From assembly GCA_049688595.1 (NCBI GenBank), contig JBAVLA010000198.1:1-10268 (forward strand): a stretch of DNA of 10,268 nucleotides, written 5' to 3'. The notes under the pieces are model-generated. The model searched no databases and had not been told where the DNA came from. It was given only the letters and a program-made list of their open reading frames with translations. Position 1 is the stretch's first letter. Every line of letters starts with the position of its first letter. Shown piece by piece: positions 7,654 through 10,268 of the stretch. The position numbers were made by a program, and so were the translations under genes. This DNA is from Prado023 sp049688595. GTDB taxonomy: Bacteria; Actinomycetota; Actinomycetes; S36-B12; CAIYMF01.

Positions 7654-7659
7654 AGGCTA
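7654..7659 (-). promoter_or_regulatory. Candidate -10 box (TAGCCT) for a leaderless CBS-protein transcript
   Basis: On the minus strand TAGCCT is followed by CACCCT and the GTG at 7647, again the -12 to -7 position of a leaderless start. There is no Shine-Dalgarno sequence. It decides for GTG 7647 over the ATG immediately after it. Confidence 0.5.
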
Positions 7660-7732
7660 CGCCCGCCTGATCGGCGACGCGGTGATCGACGCACCCGCCT
7701 CGGGCGGCGCCCAGGAGCCCGCAGCCGAGGCT

Positions 7733-7747
7733 GACGATCCGATCGTC
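7733..7747. promoter_or_regulatory. 15-bp palindrome, candidate operator
   Basis: GACGATC and GATCGTC form perfect 7-bp arms around a single C. It lies 4 nt upstream of the possible -35 box of the CoA lyase gene and inside the divergent control region. The size and symmetry suit a dimeric repressor such as a TetR- or GntR-type protein; no regulator gene is in the window. Confidence 0.4.
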
Positions 7748-7751
7748 GGGA

Positions 7752-7781
7752 TCGACTACGCACTCGGCAGATCGCTAGTGT
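7752..7781 (+). promoter_or_regulatory. Candidate promoter of the CoA ester lyase gene
   Basis: A -35-like TCGACT (7752-7757) and a -10-like TAGTGT (7776-7781) are separated by 18 bp. Each fits its consensus only partly. Transcription would begin near 7788, leaving a leader of about 25 nt that contains the ribosome-binding site. Confidence 0.35.
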
Positions 7782-7801
7782 GGAGGGATCCCGCGACCGC
7801 T

Positions 7802-7806
7802 GGAGG
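7802..7806 (+). promoter_or_regulatory. Ribosome-binding site of the CoA ester lyase gene
   Basis: GGAGG, 5 nt before the ATG at 7812. It is strong and well spaced, and it fixes the start. Confidence 0.85.
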
Positions 7807-7811
7807 CCCTC

Positions 7812-8777
7812 ATGGCTGGATCTCGCACCCTTCGCTCCCGCCGGTCCAACCTGGCGGTCCCGGGCAGCAGCCCGAAGATGCTGGACAAGGCGCGTGGCCT
7901 GCCTGTCGACCAGGTGTTCATGGACATCGAGGACGCCGTCGCCCCCCTGGCCAAGCCGGACGCCCGGAGGAACATCGTGGCCGCGCTCAACGAGGGCGGC
8001 TACGCAGACAAGGTCCGCACCGTCCGGGTCAACGACTGGACCACGCACTGGACCTATCGAGACGTCGTCGAGGTGGTCGAGGGAGCGGGGGCGAACCTGG
8101 ACTGCATCATGCTGCCCAAGGTCCAGACCCCCGAGCAGGTCGTGATGCTCGACGTGCTGCTCACCCAGATCGAGACGACCATGGGCTACGAGGCGGGTCG
8201 GATCGGCATCGAGGCCCAGATCGAGAACGCCCTGGGCTTGATCAACGTCGATGCGATCGCCGCGGCCTCCCCACGGGTCGAGACGATCATCTTCGGGCCC
8301 GCGGACTTCATGGCCAGCATCAACATGAAGTCCCTGGTCGTCGGCGAGCAGCCGACTGGGTACGACGTCGGGGACGCCTACCACTACATCCTCATGCGCA
8401 TCCTCATGGCGGCTCGCGCGCACGACAAGCTGGCGATCGACGGCCCCTACCTGCAGATCAGGGACGTGGACGGGTTCCGCCGGGTCGCCGGGCGCTCTGC
8501 CGCCCTGGGGTTCGACGGCAAGTGGGTCCTGCACCCGGGGCAGGTCGACGCGGCCAACGAGGTGTACTCGCCGCGCCAGGAGGACTACGACCACGCCGAG
8601 CTCATCCTCGACGCCTACGACTACGCCACCTCCGCGGCCGGCGGGGCCAAGGGTGCGGTCATGCTGGGCGACGAGATGATCGACGAGGCGTCCCGGAAGA
8701 TGGCCCAGGTGATCGCCGCCAAGGGTCGGGCGGCTGGGATGCCGCGGACGAAGGCGTTCGTGCCTCCGGGGGCTTGA
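7812..8777 (+). CDS. HpcH/HpaI-CitE family CoA ester lyase, malyl-CoA lyase-like
   Basis: The enzyme is expected to cleave (or form) malyl-type CoA esters: L-malyl-CoA to acetyl-CoA and glyoxylate, and/or beta-methylmalyl-CoA to propionyl-CoA and glyoxylate. It has 321 residues, the size of the Mcl group rather than the shorter CitE proteins. Visible landmarks: NLAVPGSSP near 13, MDIEDAVAPLAK at 37-48, VRVNDWTT at 71-78, the metal-binding Glu138 in EAQIENALG and Asp165 in FGPADFMA (27 residues apart, as in Rhodobacter malyl-CoA lyase), KWVLHPGQVDAANE at 237-250, and LGDEMIDEASRKM near 285-297. The sequence closely resembles the lyase in streptomycete ethylmalonyl-CoA pathway clusters as I remember it. 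The acyl-CoA dehydrogenase beginning at 9906 fits the same pathway. Substrate choice cannot be settled from sequence; a role in another acyl-CoA route remains possible. Confidence 0.9.
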   Translation: MAGSRTLRSRRSNLAVPGSSPKMLDKARGLPVDQVFMDIEDAVAPLAKPDARRNIVAALNEGGYADKVRTVRVNDWTTHWTYRDVVEVVEGAGANLDCIMLPKVQTPEQVVMLDVLLTQIETTMGYEAGRIGIEAQIENALGLINVDAIAAASPRVETIIFGPADFMASINMKSLVVGEQPTGYDVGDAYHYILMRILMAARAHDKLAIDGPYLQIRDVDGFRRVAGRSAALGFDGKWVLHPGQVDAANEVYSPRQEDYDHAELILDAYDYATSAAGGAKGAVMLGDEMIDEASRKMAQVIAAKGRAAGMPRTKAFVPPGA

Positions 8778-8806
8778 CCCGAGCACGTACTTGACCCGAG
8801 CACGTA
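8773..8806. repeat. Perfect 17-bp tandem duplication across a stop codon
   Basis: CTTGACCCGAGCACGTA occurs twice head to tail (8773-8789 and 8790-8806). The first copy includes the TGA stop of the CoA lyase gene (8775-8777); the second is entirely non-coding. It is followed directly by seven G residues (8807-8813). It fills most of the 50-nt gap between two convergent genes; I see no stable stem-loop terminator in it. Confidence 0.95.
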
Positions 8807-8827
8807 GGGGGGGCGAGAGTCGAGCGG

Positions 8828-9766
8828 TCAGTTGTCGCTCCAGATCTCCTCGTCCGGGATCGCGACGCCCCCCGGCGGCTGGTCGGTCCACGAGCGGGGA
8901 TCCTCGATGGGCTCCAAGTGGGTGCTCACCACCGTGCCGGGAAGCGCGTCGCGGATCTCCTGCTCGACGACCTCGAGCAGGTCATGTCCCTGCGCGACGC
9001 TCCAGTCGCCCGGGACGAGCACGTGCATGGCGACGAACCGCTGCCGGCCCGACTCGCGGGTCTGCACGGCATGGAACCGCAGGTGCTCGTTCTGGTGCTT
9101 GCGCAGGACCTCGGCGATCGCGTCGTTCTCCTCCTGGGGCAGCGCGGCGTCGAGCAGGCCCATGGCCGAGCTGCCCATGAGCTTGAGGCCGGCCAGCACG
9201 ATGTTCAGTGCGACCGCCGCGGCGATGATCGGGTCCAACCGAAGCCATCCGGTGAGGCCCACGAGGACCACCGCCAGCACGACGCCCACCGAGGTCCACA
9301 CGTCGGTGAGCAGGTGCTTGGCATCCGCCGTGAGCACGATGGAGCGGTGCCGGCGACCAGCGCGGAGCAGGATCATGGCGACCGTGCCGTTGAGCACGGA
9401 AGCGGCGATCGAGATCGCCACGCCGACGCCGAGGTCCTCCAGCGGCTTCGGGTTGAGGAAGCGCTCGACTGCGGTGAACATGATCAGGCCGGCAGCGATG
9501 AGGATCATCAGGCCCTCGAAGAACGCCGAGAAGTACTCAGCCTTGCCCAGGCCGTAGTGCATCCGCGCGTTGCCCGGCCGGGCCGCCGCCTTGAGCGCGA
9601 CCAGTGCCACGACCGCCGCGACGATGTTCACGGTCGACTCCAGGGCGTCGGAGAGCAGGCCTACGGAGTCGGTCAGCGTGAAGGCGACCATCTTGAGCGT
9701 GAACACGACGATGCCGGTGGCGATCGACAGCCACGCGTACCTGGACAGATCCTCCTGACCGTGCAT
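8828..9766 (-). CDS. Cation diffusion facilitator (CDF) family metal efflux transporter
   Basis: This is a proton-coupled exporter of divalent metals (Zn2+, Mn2+, Fe2+ or Co2+ in the family) from the cytoplasm. The 312-residue protein has six expected membrane helices (roughly 11-31, 34-58, 80-100, 112-134, 155-173 and 178-200) and a C-terminal metal-binding dimerisation domain (about 208-290, ending in STHLEPIED). By alignment with E. coli YiiP from memory, the membrane site is Glu43 and Asn47 in helix 2 and His151 and Asp155 in HLLTD of helix 5; YiiP has Asp, Asp, His, Asp. The metal is therefore uncertain. The ATG at 9764-9766 is chosen because GGGAGG lies 8 nt upstream and it starts a typical CDF N-terminus; the frame stays open far upstream without family similarity. 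It converges on the CoA lyase gene and diverges from the acyl-CoA dehydrogenase gene. Confidence 0.93.
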   Translation of the reverse strand: MHGQEDLSRYAWLSIATGIVVFTLKMVAFTLTDSVGLLSDALESTVNIVAAVVALVALKAAARPGNARMHYGLGKAEYFSAFFEGLMILIAAGLIMFTAVERFLNPKPLEDLGVGVAISIAASVLNGTVAMILLRAGRRHRSIVLTADAKHLLTDVWTSVGVVLAVVLVGLTGWLRLDPIIAAAVALNIVLAGLKLMGSSAMGLLDAALPQEENDAIAEVLRKHQNEHLRFHAVQTRESGRQRFVAMHVLVPGDWSVAQGHDLLEVVEQEIRDALPGTVVSTHLEPIEDPRSWTDQPPGGVAIPDEEIWSDN

Positions 9767-9774
9767 GGCGCCAT

Positions 9775-9780
9775 CCTCCC
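9775..9780 (-). promoter_or_regulatory. Ribosome-binding site deciding the CDF start
   Basis: GGGAGG on the minus strand, 8 nt before the ATG at 9764-9766. An ATG directly after the GGGAGG is in a different frame and too close to be used. The site supports the 312-residue protein over a longer open frame. Confidence 0.75.
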
Positions 9781-9791
9781 ACCAGTCGGTT

Positions 9792-9839
9792 CCCGGACGG
9801 TTCGCACGTCTCGTGGTCGGATGCGGCGCGCCGTCCGGG
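9792..9839. repeat. 9-bp perfect inverted repeat with 30-nt spacer
   Basis: CCCGGACGG (9792-9800) and CCGTCCGGG (9831-9839) are exact reverse complements. They sit in the middle of a divergent promoter region, so they could be paired operator half-sites or a hairpin in the leader of one transcript. In DNA this GC-rich, such a repeat could also occur by chance. Confidence 0.45.
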
Positions 9840-9894
9840 TCGCCGATCCCTGACGCGCAGCGGGATACTGGCCGGTAACAAAGGCTGGCGGAGT

Positions 9895-9900
9895 GGGAGG
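9895..9900 (+). promoter_or_regulatory. Ribosome-binding site of the acyl-CoA dehydrogenase gene
   Basis: GGGAGG, 5 nt before the ATG at 9906. Confidence 0.85.
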
Positions 9901-9905
9901 CAACC

Positions 9906-10268
9906 ATGGCCCGGTTGGCGCAGACGGAGGGCTTGACCGACGTCCAGTCGGAGATCCTGGCGGCCGTGCGGGAGTTCGTGGACAAGGAGATCATCCCCAA
10001 CGCCCAGGAGCTCGAGCACGCCGACGAGTACCCGACCGAGATCGTCGAGGGCATGAAGGACATGGGCATCTTCGGCCTGATGATCCCCGACGAGTACGGG
10101 GGGCTGGGCGAGTCGCTGCTGACGTACGCGTTGTGCGTCGAGGAGATCGCGCGGGGCTGGATGAGCGTCAGCGGCATCATCAACACCCACTTCATCGTCG
10201 CGTACATGGTCATGCAGCACGGCACCCCCGAGCAGAAGTCGCGGTTCCTGCCCCGGATGGCCACCGGC
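9906..10268 (+). CDS. Acyl-CoA dehydrogenase, N-terminal part (runs off the right edge)
   Basis: This is an FAD-dependent enzyme that introduces an alpha-beta double bond into an acyl-CoA. The 121 residues in view cover the N-terminal helical domain: the REFVDKEIIP start at about 21-30, FGLMIPDEYGGLG at about 55-67, the EEIARGW helix and SGIINTHF at about 89-96, then EQKSRFLPRMATG at the edge. Full-length relatives are near 400 residues, so about two thirds, including the FAD-binding and catalytic base regions, lie outside. The N-terminus resembles the acyl-CoA dehydrogenase of streptomycete ethylmalonyl-CoA clusters (methylsuccinyl-CoA dehydrogenase candidates) as I recall them. That role is strengthened by the malyl-CoA-lyase-like gene nearby but is not proven; a general short-chain or branched-chain acyl-CoA dehydrogenase remains possible. 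The start at 9906 is fixed by a strong ribosome-binding site. Confidence 0.92.
   Translation, partial: MARLAQTEGLTDVQSEILAAVREFVDKEIIPNAQELEHADEYPTEIVEGMKDMGIFGLMIPDEYGGLGESLLTYALCVEEIARGWMSVSGIINTHFIVAYMVMQHGTPEQKSRFLPRMATG

Larger units (their letters stand above)
7648..7811. other. Divergent intergenic control region
   Basis: This 164-nt gap separates the CBS-protein gene (leftward) from the CoA lyase gene (rightward) and must hold both promoters. I see a leaderless -10 box at the left end, a 15-bp perfect palindrome near the middle, a weak promoter and a ribosome-binding site at the right end. Several GATC/ATCGAC words cluster around 7681-7755. A frame is open across it on the plus strand but lacks any recognisable protein. 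Confidence 0.6.
9767..9905. other. Divergent intergenic control region
   Basis: This 139-nt gap lies between the CDF gene (leftward) and the acyl-CoA dehydrogenase gene (rightward). It holds a ribosome-binding site at each end and a 9-bp inverted repeat. Possible -10 sequences for the rightward gene (GATACT at 9864, TAACAA at 9876) lack good -35 partners, so I do not call a promoter. Confidence 0.6.

Noticed and set aside
7682..8794. A 370-codon plus-strand open frame overlapping the CoA ester lyase gene in another frame.
   Set aside because: Gly/Arg-rich translation without domains, no ribosome-binding site; it is a frame shadow of a clearly recognisable lyase.
8778..8827. A terminator formed by the tandem repeat between the convergent lyase and CDF genes.
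   Set aside because: The copies are direct, not inverted, and I find only short ACGT self-complementary words and no T-run; it is better described as a duplication.
9767..10264. An N-terminal extension of 166 residues on the CDF transporter.
   Set aside because: It would overlap the divergent promoter region and the acyl-CoA dehydrogenase gene, resembles no CDF sequence, and ATG 9766 has GGGAGG upstream and a typical family start.

Overview
The window is GC-rich, densely coded, and reads as the chromosome of an actinobacterium. The left part, a membrane-anchored HtrA-type protease followed by tatB, then mrp, a DUF1003 gene and a soluble PRC/MgtE_N/CBS gene, is the gene neighbourhood I know from mycobacteria (the sigE-rseA-htrA-tatB region) and streptomycetes. 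Several genes appear to use leaderless starts, which also fits Actinobacteria. I cannot place it below phylum/class level from the sequence alone.

Layout. Bases 1-1478 (+ strand): the 3' part of htrA, then tatB, 18 nt apart. Bases 1505-7647 (- strand): five genes, read from right to left: PRC/MgtE_N/CBS protein, DUF1003 membrane protein, glycogen phosphorylase (glgP), mrp Fe-S carrier ATPase, and a GAP/Sap-family six-helix membrane protein. tatB and the GAP gene converge, with only 26 nt between them. Bases 7648-7811 are a divergent control region holding a 15-bp palindrome. Bases 7812-8777 (+) encode a malyl-CoA-lyase-like CoA ester lyase. It converges on a cation diffusion facilitator gene (8828-9766, -), with a perfect 17-bp tandem duplication in the gap. 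Bases 9767-9905 are a second divergent control region with a 9-bp inverted repeat. From 9906 to the right edge runs the 5' part of an acyl-CoA dehydrogenase gene (+).

How the genes work together. htrA and tatB belong to envelope protein quality control and folded-protein export. mrp serves Fe-S cluster delivery. The CBS protein and the DUF1003 protein are almost certainly co-translated (3-nt gap), but their job is unknown. GlgP breaks down storage glycogen and looks like an insertion into an otherwise conserved block. The CoA lyase and the acyl-CoA dehydrogenase both resemble members of the actinobacterial ethylmalonyl-CoA pathway cluster (acetyl-CoA assimilation). If so, the metal exporter gene between them interrupts that set.

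There is no mobile element, CRISPR array, RNA gene or clearly new system here. The points most worth a second look are the three precisely spaced leaderless -10 boxes (tatB, mrp, CBS gene), the palindrome in front of the CoA lyase gene, the tandem duplication across that gene's stop codon, and the atypical metal-site residues of the CDF transporter.
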